35,062 nucleotides of DNA from Gammaproteobacteria bacterium (GCA_028293725.1 JAQGOE010000268.1:1-35062), one strand, 5' to 3'. Positions 27,907-35,062 are shown, numbered from the stretch's first letter. Notes: generated by a model not told the origin, from the letters alone. Numbers and translations are program-made.

Positions 27907-28389
27907 CTAGACGGTTACGGCCGCGACGCTTGTTGCGGTCTGCAGGTCCAGGTCTCCGACCGTTTCTAGCGGCCGGCGGGTGCCGCCCAGATAATCTTCA
28001 ATGCACTTTAGGACCAGCGGACTGCGCAGGCGCTGCTCACGCTCAACCAGGTCCTCGCGGGACAGCCAGTGCGTGCACACGATCCCACGATCCAGCGGCT
28101 GCTGAGCATGGTGGTCCGCCACGGTGCCGGTGAACGCGAAACGCATCGTCGAGCGGCCAGAGCTCGGGTTCCGCCATAGATAGACGCCGACGAGAGCCTG
28201 CGGGTTAAAGCCCCAGGCAGTCTCCTCGCGAACTTCGCGGACAACCGCCGCGAGAAGGGTTTCGCCACGCTCGACGTGGCCTGCCGGCTGGTTGAAGACG
28301 AGCCGGCGGTTGATACGCTCTTCGACGACCAGGAAGCGGCCATCGGTTTCCGTAACAGCGGCGACCGTGATGTCGGGCGTGCGAGGCAT
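27907..28389 (-). CDS. nudJ: NudJ-type Nudix phosphatase
   Basis: ATG 28389 gives 160 residues beginning MPRTPDITVAAVTETDGRFL, which parallels the opening of E. coli NudJ (153 residues). An upstream in-frame ATG at 28425 would add 12 residues without a family counterpart. The Nudix box is GHVERGETLLAAVVREVREE, giving the catalytic glutamates, and FNQPAGH precedes it. The C-terminal LRSPLVLKCIEDY resembles the enteric protein. NudJ hydrolyses nucleoside tri- and diphosphates and thiamine pyrophosphate precursors. It is followed directly by mnmA, the same neighbour as in E. coli. A perfect tataat lies seven bases before the ATG, so the mRNA may be leaderless. Confidence 0.9.
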   Translation of the reverse strand: MPRTPDITVAAVTETDGRFLVVEERINRRLVFNQPAGHVERGETLLAAVVREVREETAWGFNPQALVGVYLWRNPSSGRSTMRFAFTGTVADHHAQQPLDRGIVCTHWLSREDLVEREQRLRSPLVLKCIEDYLGGTRRPLETVGDLDLQTATSVAAVTV

Positions 28390-28396
28390 TTCGACA

Positions 28397-28402
28397 ATTA
28401 TA
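28397..28402 (-). promoter_or_regulatory. -10 element seven bases before the nudJ start
   Basis: tataat on the minus strand, with seven bases before the ATG at 28389. Transcription from it would begin at or next to the A of the start codon, so the transcript would have almost no leader. The -35 region is poor. Confidence 0.45.
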
Positions 28403-28431
28403 GCGGGCTCGAGAACTGCAGCCATCTGAGC

Positions 28432-29028
28432 TCAACCGCGGCGGGCGACTCGCAGGCCGTGTTCGGCCGCGCTGGCGTTCCAGATGTTGTCGAACTCCTG
28501 CAGGTAGAGCCTGGCTGCAGGGGGGTTATTGGCGTCGGCGATGCCGTCCCAAGTGTCCGAGCGCATGCGGTAGACGATGGCCCGGTCGTCCGCAATTAGG
28601 TACGCGGAGGCGCGCTGCGGCGCTTGCGCTGTGACGTAGCGGATATCGATGCAGCTCGAGAGGCGCCGGCCCATCGCGACGAAGCGGTTGCTGTCGCGCA
28701 TGACTCGGGTGGGCTCTGCGAGGAGTACACGCACCTTCGAGAAGCTGCGCGTGAGAACGAAGTGCTTGATGACGTCGAGAAAAGCCGTCTGGTCGTAGAG
28801 GTCGGGCTCCAGATCCGGGGTGTAAATGGAAATGAGACGCTGCGCGGTCGCGGCGATCTCGTTCACAGCAGCCCGCACTTCGGCCAGCGATGTCAGAACA
28901 GTTAGGGTCTCAGGACCCTGACGGTTCGCGCTGCCCGTGCCGCTACCGGTCACGGATTCGGACACATAGCGCGCGTTAGCGAGCTGTGCGAGTGCGCTGT
29001 TTACTTCTAATTCCCCGGATATAGCCAC
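28432..29028 (-). CDS. Uncharacterised cytoplasmic protein (DUF7931-like)
   Basis: A 198-residue protein from GTG 29028; the ribosome-binding site is weak. No signal peptide or membrane helix is seen. A helical segment (VRAAVNEIAATAQRLISIYT, about 50-69) is followed by a mixed alpha/beta part with VRVLLAEPTRVMRDSN (about 98-113), AYLIADDRAIVYRMRSDTWD and a closing LYLQEFDNIWNAS. The pattern resembles small phospholipase D-like DUF7931 proteins found near GNAT genes in gammaproteobacteria, but I see no HxK catalytic pair, so enzymatic activity should not be assumed. It lies between purB and nudJ, where enterics carry hflD; it does not look like HflD. The function is unknown. Confidence 0.55.
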   Translation of the reverse strand: MAISGELEVNSALAQLANARYVSESVTGSGTGSANRQGPETLTVLTSLAEVRAAVNEIAATAQRLISIYTPDLEPDLYDQTAFLDVIKHFVLTRSFSKVRVLLAEPTRVMRDSNRFVAMGRRLSSCIDIRYVTAQAPQRASAYLIADDRAIVYRMRSDTWDGIADANNPPAARLYLQEFDNIWNASAAEHGLRVARRG

Positions 29029-29268
29029 GCGGCGCCTGCCGTCATCACCTGCTTATTCGGCAGGCCCGGCGATCTTAGTGACGCACTCCCGCGCGGGTTG
29101 CCGAATTGGTCACGTTTTGACCAAGCACGTCGGTTTGATCAGGGTGAAATCGCGGTGCAGTTCGCATTTTGCCGGCGCGCTGTCGGGAGGTGGCGACGGT
29201 TTTGTGCGGTGCTGCGATGCGATTTGGTGTGCGCGGCGCGCCATTGAAAGCGCTTCGAAAGGCGCTCG
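29029..29268. other. 240-base gap between the uncharacterised gene and purB
   Basis: No credible gene is seen. It holds an inverted repeat ttggtca/tgaccaa with a five-base spacer (29106-29124) and, right after the purB stop, a small agcgc/gcgct hairpin (29249-29266). The plus-strand open frame at 29078-29308 runs into purB antisense and has no recognisable features. Confidence 0.5.
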
Positions 29269-30651
29269 TCAGATCTCGCGTGCGAGTCGCGTAGCGATCC
29301 CTGTGTAGCTGGCCGGCGTGAGTGCTTTGAGGCGCGTCTTCTCCGCCGACGGCAAGGGCAGAGTGTCGATGAATTCCGCGAGCGCGTGTGCGTCTATCGT
29401 ACGGCCGCGCGTGAAGTCCTTAAGGCGCTCGTAGCCGTCGGGTACCCCAGCTGCGCGCAGCACGGTTTGCACCGCCTCGCCGAGTACCTCCCAAGCACCG
29501 TCGATATCAGCGGCGATGCGCGTCGGATCCGCCGCCACTTTGTCCAGGCCTCTTCCCAACGCTCGCCACGCAATGAGCGTGTGACCTAGCGCGACGCCGA
29601 CGTTGCGCAGCACCGTGGAGTCCGTCAGGTCGCGTTGCCAGCGTGAGATGGGCAGCTTCTCAGCGAAATGTTTCAAGAGAGCGTTCGCGATTCCGAGATT
29701 GCCTTCGGCATTCTCGAAATCGATCGGGTTCACCTTGTGCGGCATAGTGGAGGAACCGACCTCGGTCGCGACCGCGCGCTGGCGGAGATAGCCGAGCGAG
29801 ATGTAACCCCAACAGTCGCGCGACAGGTCGATGAGGATCACGTTCGCCGCGGCGAGCGCGTCACAGTATTCGGCGATCCAGTCGTGGGGCTCGATCTGTG
29901 TGGTGTAGGGATTGAACTCGAGCTGCAACGATTCGACGAAGGTCCGGCTGATCGTCGGCCAGTCGGCGCCGGGAACCGCGGCAACGTGCGCATTGAAGTT
30001 GCCCACTGCGCCATTCCACTTGCCGAGAATCGCAACGTCCTGCCAGCGCTTCTGTGCGCGACGCAGTCGAGCCGTCACGTTCGCAAATTCCTTCCCGAGC
30101 GTCGTCGGGCTCGCAGGTTGCCCATGTGTGCGCGCGAGCATCGCCGTGTCGGCATAGCGGTGTGCGAGCGCGCCGATATCCTTCACTCGCGCTTCGAATG
30201 TTTCGAGAAGCTTCTCGCGTGCGGCGTGCAGAATGCGCGCGTAGCTCAGGTTGTTGATGTCTTCGGAAGTGCAGCCGAAGTGCACGAGCTCGAGCACCGC
30301 CTCGGTGGCTCCCGCAGCGGACAACTGCTCTCGCACGTAGTACTCAACAGCTTTCACGTCATGGTTTGTACGCGCTTCGATCGCTTTCACGGCCGTGGCG
30401 GCGTCGGCATCCGGCTCGCTCGCGAGCTGGCGCGCACGGGCGACAACCTCCGGGCTGAGCGTGGCGCCGGCAAGTTGGGGCACTGACGCGGACAGATGCA
30501 GGAGCCACTGCGCCTCGATCCGAATGCGCTCGCGGATGAGGCCGGCTTCAGAGAGAAGTCCACGCAGCGGCTCGGTGGCGGCGCGGTAGCGACCGTCCAC
30601 CGGCGAAAGTGCGTCGACGGCTGACAAAACGTCGCGGGTGCTCGCTGACAT
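29269..30651 (-). CDS. purB: Adenylosuccinate lyase
   Basis: PurB removes fumarate twice in purine synthesis: from SAICAR in IMP formation and from adenylosuccinate in AMP formation. The 460-residue product has the fumarase/aspartase-family signature GSSTMPHKVNPIDFENAEGN (299-318), with the catalytic serine near 300, and the general acid-base His176 in ARTHGQPA. NHDVKAVEYY and GCTSEDINN are further substrate-binding segments. The ATG at 30651 is 62 bases from the divergent short ORF. Its gene neighbours nudJ and mnmA are those of E. coli; hflD is not between them. Confidence 0.97.
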   Translation of the reverse strand: MSASTRDVLSAVDALSPVDGRYRAATEPLRGLLSEAGLIRERIRIEAQWLLHLSASVPQLAGATLSPEVVARARQLASEPDADAATAVKAIEARTNHDVKAVEYYVREQLSAAGATEAVLELVHFGCTSEDINNLSYARILHAAREKLLETFEARVKDIGALAHRYADTAMLARTHGQPASPTTLGKEFANVTARLRRAQKRWQDVAILGKWNGAVGNFNAHVAAVPGADWPTISRTFVESLQLEFNPYTTQIEPHDWIAEYCDALAAANVILIDLSRDCWGYISLGYLRQRAVATEVGSSTMPHKVNPIDFENAEGNLGIANALLKHFAEKLPISRWQRDLTDSTVLRNVGVALGHTLIAWRALGRGLDKVAADPTRIAADIDGAWEVLGEAVQTVLRAAGVPDGYERLKDFTRGRTIDAHALAEFIDTLPLPSAEKTRLKALTPASYTGIATRLAREI

Positions 30652-30672
30652 GCGTTACGGATTGCCTCGAAG

Positions 30673-30681
30673 TGCTAGGAT
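30673..30681 (+). promoter_or_regulatory. Extended -10 promoter candidate for the Nudix-mazG operon
   Basis: tg-c-taggat is an extended -10 (hexamer four of six) in the 61-base gap between purB and the divergent operon. Transcription would begin near 30688, 25 bases before the short ORF. No clear -35. Confidence 0.35.
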
Positions 30682-30712
30682 TTGGATGATAACGCATACC
30701 GCGGAGTGCCTC

Positions 30713-30829
30713 ATGACGACTTCCTTATGGACCGAGCGAGATGGCGGGGGCGAGCGGCGGGTTCCCGCGGACGCGCTTGCCGCCATTGCCGCGCTCGGGC
30801 TCTTGGGACGCGGGCGCCGGGATGGCTGA
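30713..30829 (+). CDS. Possible 38-residue ORF ahead of the CoA Nudix gene
   Basis: ATG 30713 has ggag six bases upstream. The product is MTTSLWTERDGGGERR followed by an Ala/Leu-rich stretch (ALAAIAALGLLG, short for a membrane helix) and RGRRDG. The stop TGA (30827-30829) overlaps or abuts the two possible starts of the Nudix gene (30822 and 30831), which suggests a coupling or leader role if it is translated. There is no recognised family. It may be real or chance. Confidence 0.35.
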   Translation: MTTSLWTERDGGGERRVPADALAAIAALGLLGRGRRDG

Positions 30830-31484
30830 GATGGGAGGAGCGACCTCCAGTAACTGGCGTGAGCGCATCGTCGCGAAATTGTCCAACACACAGCCCCGTC
30901 ACGGGGTCGCCGACTGGTTGGTGCCCGGTCTGTCCTCTGAGGACACTCAGAAGTATCGCTCGCTGTTTCCCGCGACGCCGATTCCGGCCGCGGTCCTGGT
31001 GCCATTGGTAGAGCGGCCCGAAGGGCTTACCGTGCTGCTCACGCAGCGGGCAACACAACTTCGCAACCACGCCGGACAGATCAGCTTTCCGGGCGGGCGT
31101 ATCGAGCCTTCGGATGCCGATACGAAGGCCGCCGCCTTACGCGAGGCTCGCGAGGAGATCGGACTCGACGCGGGTTTTGTGTCGGTCATTGGCTACCTCC
31201 CCGATCACGTGCTCATCAGCGGTTTCCGGGTGACGCCCGTGGTGGCCTTCGTGCGACCCGGGTTCGAGCTGCTGCTCGATGCCGAGGAGGTGCAGGATAC
31301 TTTCGAGGTGCCTTTGAGCTTCGTGTTCGATCCCGCCAATCATCGCGTCCGGCGCCGTCGTTTCGGCTTTGGCGAGACGGAAATCGAGCTTTGCGACATC
31401 CCTTACGGCGATCGCAATATCTGGGGAGCGACCGCCGGGATGCTTCTCACTCTCTATAACGTTCTTCAGGAAGGTGAGGGATGA
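30822..31484 (+). CDS. CoA pyrophosphatase-type Nudix hydrolase
   Basis: The family splits CoA and CoA esters to phosphopantetheine and 3',5'-ADP. The NuCoA motif is visible as LLTQRATQLRNHAGQ directly followed by ISFPGG, and the Nudix box runs through GGRIEPSD and ALREAREEIGL. FVPLSFVF- and NIWGATAGML-type segments (here FEVPLSFVFDPAN and NIWGATAGMLLTL) complete the family pattern. The start is uncertain: ATG 30822 gives 220 residues, ATG 30831 three fewer, and ATG 30741 is 27 codons longer but inside the short ORF region. The stop overlaps the mazG ATG by four bases. Both products clean up nucleotides or cofactors. Confidence 0.9.
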   Translation: MAEMGGATSSNWRERIVAKLSNTQPRHGVADWLVPGLSSEDTQKYRSLFPATPIPAAVLVPLVERPEGLTVLLTQRATQLRNHAGQISFPGGRIEPSDADTKAAALREAREEIGLDAGFVSVIGYLPDHVLISGFRVTPVVAFVRPGFELLLDAEEVQDTFEVPLSFVFDPANHRVRRRRFGFGETEIELCDIPYGDRNIWGATAGMLLTLYNVLQEGEG

Positions 31485-32377
31485 GTGATGCCGAGAGTGC
31501 CATTACCGCATTGATCGCCCTCATGGCGCGGTTGCGGGATCCGAAGAGCGGGTGTCCCTGGGATCAGAAGCAGACGTTTGCCACCGTCGCTCCTTACACG
31601 ATCGAGGAGGCGTACGAGGTCGCGGACGCCATCGAGAAAGGAGATCCCACGCAGCTGCGCGACGAGTTGGGCGATCTGTTGTTCCAGGTTGTGTTTCATG
31701 CGCAGATGGCGCAGGAACGCGGCTGGTTCGATTTCGCGCAGGTGGCGAGCGCGATTCATGAGAAGTTGGTACGAAGGCATCCGCACGTGTTTGGAGAGCA
31801 AAGGGTCGGTGGTGACGCGGAGCTGTCGCGCAATTGGGAGGAGCAGAAGGCGCGGGAGCGGGCTGCTGCCGGGGCTGCCAGCGGGGCGGAGGGTGTGAGT
31901 GCTCTGGCGGATGTTCCGCGGGGATTGCCGGCGTTGGTGCGTGCGGCGAAGTTGGGGAAGCGGGCGGGGCGTGTTGGATTTGATTGGCCGGATGCGGCGC
32001 AGGTGCGGGAAAAGGTGTTGGAGGAGTTGCGGGAGGTTGATGGGGCGCTGGCCGACGCGGCGGGCGTTGCGAGGGCGGCCGGCAGAGACGACGCGGGCGC
32101 GGCTAGTGGAGGTAGCGCCGGCGCGGGTGCTTCGCCTGCTGTCGTTGAGGAGATGGGCGACCTATTGTTCGCGCTGTCTAATTGGAGTCGGCATCTGAAG
32201 TTTGACGCCGAAGAGGCGTTGCGCGCGGCGAATTCGAAATTCGAGCGCCGGTTTCGGGATATGGAGACGCTCGCCGGCACGCGTGGCCTGACTTTAGAAA
32301 ACTTGAGCCCGCAGCAGTGGGAAACACTCTGGGAGGAGTCGAAGGCGCGCGAGCGGCGGGGGGCCGGGGCCGCTTAA
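31481..32377 (+). CDS. mazG: Nucleoside triphosphate pyrophosphohydrolase MazG
   Basis: MazG hydrolyses NTPs and dNTPs to monophosphates and pyrophosphate. The 298-residue product has two MazG modules. The first has GCPWDQKQTF at 24-33, TIEEAYEVADAI with the metal-binding glutamates at 40-51, and RDELGDLLFQVVFHAQMA. The second has VREKVLEELREVDGAL and VVEEMGDLLFALSNWSRHL. Between the EExxE and EExxD halves of the second module is an extra Ala/Gly-rich stretch of about 29 residues (191-219); another Ala/Gly run lies at about 128-142. E. coli MazG is 263 residues. Translation is coupled to the Nudix gene by ATGA. Confidence 0.95.
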   Translation: MSDAESAITALIALMARLRDPKSGCPWDQKQTFATVAPYTIEEAYEVADAIEKGDPTQLRDELGDLLFQVVFHAQMAQERGWFDFAQVASAIHEKLVRRHPHVFGEQRVGGDAELSRNWEEQKARERAAAGAASGAEGVSALADVPRGLPALVRAAKLGKRAGRVGFDWPDAAQVREKVLEELREVDGALADAAGVARAAGRDDAGAASGGSAGAGASPAVVEEMGDLLFALSNWSRHLKFDAEEALRAANSKFERRFRDMETLAGTRGLTLENLSPQQWETLWEESKARERRGAGAA

Positions 32378-32433
32378 CATGGCGCCATCCGCCATTCAGG
32401 CGGCATTCATGGGCTGCTGCCTATCGTGCTGTG

Positions 32434-32730
32434 ATGGGTGTTTTGCGGGTCTATGTTTCTTCTGTCCTCATCGCGGCGCTCGCAACGGGTGTCGTCCTGG
32501 AGGCTCGCGCGTTGCTCGCCGCTGAGCCCCCCGGCAGGGTGGTCGCGGCCACGGCCGGCGTCTCAATGGACCAGGCGGTAAAAATGGCCGAGCAACGCTA
32601 TAAGGCGCGTGTCGTGCGCGCCGAGGCGCAACACGACGGCGTTCGCACGATCTATGTGCTGAAGCTGCTGAATGAGGCGGGACATGTCTGGACTGTGCGC
32701 GTCGACGCCACAAACGGAGTTATCCTGTAA
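32434..32730 (+). CDS. Small PepSY-domain protein
   Basis: A 98-residue protein from ATG 32434. Residues about 5-28 form a signal peptide or anchor (VLRVYVSSVLIAALATGVVL), and the rest is a PepSY module: MDQAVKMAEQRYKARVVRAE as the helix, then YVLKLLNEAGHVWTVRVDAT and NGVIL as strands. PepSY domains are proposed to inhibit peptidases or act as extracytoplasmic sensors; this is family opinion. It sits 45 bases before the PhoP-like regulator, an arrangement seen with other OmpR-type systems, so it may contribute to signal input or be coregulated. Confidence 0.85.
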   Translation: MGVLRVYVSSVLIAALATGVVLEARALLAAEPPGRVVAATAGVSMDQAVKMAEQRYKARVVRAEAQHDGVRTIYVLKLLNEAGHVWTVRVDATNGVIL

Positions 32731-32775
32731 CGAATTGTCGTAGGCTCCTGGCGCGCCATCTTTGGAGGGGCGGGA

Positions 32776-33465
32776 ATGAGGGCATTGCTGGTTGAAGATG
32801 AGGCGGTGTTACGGGAAACGCTGAAGGCGCGTCTCGTCGAGGCCGGCTTCACGGTCGATGTGGCCCAGGACGGCGAGGAAGGTGTCTTCGCGGGCCTGGA
32901 ATATCCGCTCGACGTCGCTATTATCGATCTCGGGCTGCCGAAGTTGCCGGGGCTCGAGGTGATCCGGCGCCTGCGCGCTGCGCGCAAGACCTACCCCATC
33001 CTCATTCTGACGGCACGGGACAACTGGCAGGACAAGGTCGAGGGCCTGCAGGCCGGCGCGGATGACTACGTCGCCAAGCCGTTTCATTTCGAGGAAGTGC
33101 TGGCGCGCCTGCAAGCGCTCCTGCGCCGCGCGGGGGGCTGGGCGAGCCCGGAGCTGAGGTGCGGACCCATCATGCTCGACACGCGCGCGCAGACGGTGAA
33201 GGTCGCTGATACGGCAGTCGACCTGACGACGTTCGAGTACCGGATTCTCGAGCATCTCATGTTGCGGGCGGGCGAGGTCATTTCGAAGACCGAGTTGACG
33301 GAGCGCCTGTACGACCAGGATTTCGAGCGCGACAGCAATGTCATCGAGGTGCTGGTGGGGCGGCTGCGGCGCAAGCTCGATCCGCAGGATGAGTTGAAGC
33401 CTATCGAGACGTTGAGAGGGCGCGGTTATCGTTTCGCGCTGGCGCGTGATCAGGCGAGCCGCTGA
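32776..33465 (+). CDS. phoP: OmpR-family response regulator, PhoP-like
   Basis: A 229-residue regulator starting at ATG 32776, with ggagg seven bases upstream. The receiver has the acidic pair E7-D8, the phosphoacceptor Asp51 in IIDLGLP, Thr79 and Lys101 in AKPFHF. The C-terminal winged helix (about 125-222) ends in VEVLVGRLRRKL-type recognition sequence (NVIEVLVGRLRRKLD) and GRGYRFAL. The stretch TARDNWQDKVEGLQAGADDY plus FHFEEVLARLQALLRR follows E. coli PhoP closely, so PhoP is the best name, although signal and regulon in this organism are not shown. The partner kinase gene follows after 66 bases. Confidence 0.85.
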   Translation: MRALLVEDEAVLRETLKARLVEAGFTVDVAQDGEEGVFAGLEYPLDVAIIDLGLPKLPGLEVIRRLRAARKTYPILILTARDNWQDKVEGLQAGADDYVAKPFHFEEVLARLQALLRRAGGWASPELRCGPIMLDTRAQTVKVADTAVDLTTFEYRILEHLMLRAGEVISKTELTERLYDQDFERDSNVIEVLVGRLRRKLDPQDELKPIETLRGRGYRFALARDQASR

Positions 33466-33531
33466 CTTCCATGCACACAGCCGATCGACACATCCGGCCT
33501 ACACCCCGCACAGCTCACCCGTAGACTAACC

Positions 33532-34878
33532 GTGCATTCGCTCAGCCGGCGGCTCCTGCTCTCGTTATCCGTGCCGCTCGCGCTGTTCTTCGGCGTGATG
33601 ATGTTCATTCTGGATACGGGCTTCCGCGCCCTGTCCGATCGCACGTTGCACCAGTTGCTCGATTCACAGATGGTCGCTCTCGTTGCGGCGGCGGAGCCGC
33701 AGGCGGGTGGCGGCTATGCGCCTCCCAACCAGGACATGGATGCACGGCTGGCCCGGCCGCGCTCGGGACTGTTCGCGCAGATCCGCTCCATCAAACACCA
33801 GTGGCGCTCGCCCTCGACGGCCGGGACCGCCATCAATTTTGGTCCGCTGCTGTCGCAGGGTGAGCGCAGCTATTCCGAAGCCGAGTTCGGCCACGACCGG
33901 GTCGCGATCGAGAGCCGTGGGCTGCAGTTCGAGGATGACGCGCAAAACACGCGCTCTCTGACGTTCAGTGTGGCCGTGAGTCTCACGCCCTACGAGGATC
34001 AGCTCTGGCGCTTCAGGCAGAAGATGCTGGGGTCGTTCAGCGGCCTCATGTTGCTGTTGTTGCTGACTCTCGCGGCGCTGTTGCGTTGGGGGCTGGCGCC
34101 AGTGCGCCGACTCGAGCGCGAGATTCATGAGGTCGAGGAGGGGCGCGCCGAGGTCCTGGGCGACGGCTATCCGCGTGAGTTGAGCGGTGTCGCGAGGAAT
34201 CTCAACACACTGCTCGTTGGCGAGCGCAAACGCGTCGCTCGCTATCGCGATACATTGGGAAATCTCGCCCACAGCCTGAAGACGCCGCTCGCCGTCATGC
34301 AGACGAACTTGTCGAACGAATCGGCAGCGTCGGCGGCGACATTCGGAGCGGAGATCGACCGGATGAAAGACATCATCGCGCATCAGCTCAAGAGAGCGGC
34401 GGCCTCGGGTGGCGCGCTCCTCGGGCAGGCGCCAGTTGATGTGATGCAGGTGGCGGTCGACCTGCGGGCCGCCCTGTTGAAGGTGTATGCCGGCAAGGAC
34501 CTGTCGATTGAGCTGGTTGTTGAGCGGGAGAGCCAGTTTGTCGGGGATCGCGGAGACTTCACCGAGTTGCTGGGTAACCTCGTCGATAACGCCTGCAAGT
34601 GGTGCCGCAGTCACGTGCGGGTTACCGTGGCGGTCGATCCTCAGGCGGGCTCGCGTGAGCGGTTGAGTCTTGCGGTTGAGGACGACGGGCCGGGGATTTC
34701 AGAGGAAAACCGGGCGCGGGTGCTAGAGCGGGGAGTGCGGGCGGATGAGAGCGTGCCGGGCCACGGGCTGGGGCTGGCGATGGTTCATGACACGGTGGAC
34801 TTGTATGGCGGGTCGATGAGTATCGATGCCTCGACGCTGGGTGGGGCTAGGTTTTCGTTGAAGTTGCCGGGGCGGTAG
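33532..34878 (+). CDS. phoQ: Sensor histidine kinase, PhoQ-like
   Basis: A 448-residue kinase from GTG 33532. That start is needed to include the first membrane helix (about 8-28). A sensor region of about 135 residues lies in the periplasm, a second helix spans about 165-187, then comes a HAMP-like linker. The phospho-acceptor is His247 in LAHSLKTPLAVMQ. The ATPase part shows the N-box LVDNACKWC, DDGPGIS and GHGLGLAMV. TLGNLAHSLKTPLAV and DNACKWC resemble PhoQ (THSLKTPLAVL, DNACKYC). The periplasmic part has only a short acidic run (FEDDAQ), less than the E. coli PhoQ acidic patch, so magnesium sensing should not be assumed. Confidence 0.83.
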   Translation: MHSLSRRLLLSLSVPLALFFGVMMFILDTGFRALSDRTLHQLLDSQMVALVAAAEPQAGGGYAPPNQDMDARLARPRSGLFAQIRSIKHQWRSPSTAGTAINFGPLLSQGERSYSEAEFGHDRVAIESRGLQFEDDAQNTRSLTFSVAVSLTPYEDQLWRFRQKMLGSFSGLMLLLLLTLAALLRWGLAPVRRLEREIHEVEEGRAEVLGDGYPRELSGVARNLNTLLVGERKRVARYRDTLGNLAHSLKTPLAVMQTNLSNESAASAATFGAEIDRMKDIIAHQLKRAAASGGALLGQAPVDVMQVAVDLRAALLKVYAGKDLSIELVVERESQFVGDRGDFTELLGNLVDNACKWCRSHVRVTVAVDPQAGSRERLSLAVEDDGPGISEENRARVLERGVRADESVPGHGLGLAMVHDTVDLYGGSMSIDASTLGGARFSLKLPGR

Positions 34879-34897
34879 GGACGCAAACCCTACCGCC
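34871..34897. terminator. Ten-base-pair hairpin spanning the phoQ stop codon
   Basis: ggcggtaggg (34871-34880) and ccctaccgcc (34888-34897) form a perfect stem with loop acgcaaa. The phoQ TAG lies inside the left arm and the convergent aldehyde dehydrogenase stops 13 bases beyond. There is only a short ttt on the plus side, so it may be a bidirectional terminator or stabiliser. Confidence 0.6.
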
Positions 34898-34909
34898 CGC
34901 GACGGTTTA

Positions 34910-35062
34910 CTACTCGACCTTGAACTCGATCCCTTGGGCGAGTGGCAGCTCGCGGCTCCAGTTGATCGTGTTGGTCTGGCGGCGCATGTACGCCTTCCAG
35001 GCATCGGAGCCCGATTCGCGGCCACCGCCGGTGTCCTTCTCGCCCCCGAAGGCGCCACCGAT
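34910..35062 (-). CDS. Aldehyde dehydrogenase, ALDH7 family (partial, C-terminal 50 residues)
   Basis: Only the last 50 codons before the TAG at 34910-34912 are in the window; the gene continues beyond the right edge. The translated end [20 protein letters not shown], then [20 protein letters not shown] and [10 protein letters not shown], is the closing part of ALDH7-type aldehyde dehydrogenases (antiquitin, or bacterial AmaB piperideine-6-carboxylate dehydrogenase). Those oxidise 2-aminoadipate semialdehyde in lysine breakdown. The catalytic cysteine is outside the window. It is convergent with the PhoQ-like gene. The family is well supported by this C-terminus; the exact substrate is inferred. 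Confidence 0.8.
   Translation of the reverse strand: MGGAFGGEKDTGGGRESGSDAWKAYMRRQTNTINWSRELPLAQGIEFKVE

Noticed and set aside
29106..29124. Inverted repeat ttggtca/tgaccaa as a regulatory site
   Set aside because: It is far from any visible start codon or promoter element, so no role can be supported.
29078..29308. Plus-strand ORF in the gap before purB
   Set aside because: It runs into the purB coding region on the opposite strand and has no signal, domain or convincing start.

Overview
The window looks like ordinary chromosome from a high-GC gammaproteobacterium, most like the Xanthomonadales/Steroidobacterales/Nevskiales side of the class. The basis is a thrA-thrB-thrC operon with a fused aspartokinase-homoserine dehydrogenase, a tryptophan 2,3-dioxygenase whose key residues fall at the numbering of the Xanthomonas enzyme, a purB/nudJ/mnmA neighbourhood related to that of enterics, and a PhoP/PhoQ-like two-component pair. 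I see no tRNA, rRNA, insertion sequence, prophage or CRISPR array. Placement is inference from gene content only.

Layout. 1-6300 (+): a TetR-type regulator, then thrA, thrB and thrC with very tight junctions, and a membrane-anchored NERD-domain protein that starts inside the end of thrC. 6301-8568 (-): an M20 metallopeptidase and tatD. 8609-14312 (+): an exported TPR protein, a small DUF4389-type membrane protein, and a MacAB-like export operon (periplasmic adaptor, ATPase, two FtsX-type permeases). 14168-20714 (-): a large secreted trypsin-like protease with seven Ig-like repeats and a GlyGly-CTERM-like sorting signal, whose frame runs on into the 3' end of the export operon; then, in genome order, threonine aldolase and an ABC-2 transporter (transcribed ATPase, permease, aldolase as one coupled unit). 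20737-22340 (+): a YgjP-like metallopeptidase and tryptophan 2,3-dioxygenase. 22350-28389 (-): an AHSA1-family protein plus ArsR regulator controlled by a two-operator promoter, a HAD phosphatase, aconitase, a tandem hairpin repeat, mnmA and nudJ. 28432-30651 (-): an uncharacterised protein and purB. 30713-34878 (+): a possible short ORF, a CoA-type Nudix hydrolase, mazG, a PepSY protein and a PhoP/PhoQ-like system. The right edge cuts an ALDH7-family aldehyde dehydrogenase on the minus strand.

How the genes fit together. The first operon makes threonine from aspartate. Three nucleotide clean-up activities (NudJ, CoA Nudix, MazG) sit around purB and mnmA. AHSA1-ArsR appears to be an autoregulated unit: a near-identical palindrome lies on the -35 and again on the -10/ribosome-binding site. 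Export functions are represented by two unrelated ABC systems.

The window is mostly housekeeping. The points most worth a second look are the overrun of the sorted protease into the permease gene (an out-of-frame stop sits exactly where the protein should end), the two-operator AHSA1-ArsR promoter, the tandem hairpin repeat between mnmA and acnA, the NERD protein built into the thr operon, and a likely leaderless nudJ promoter.
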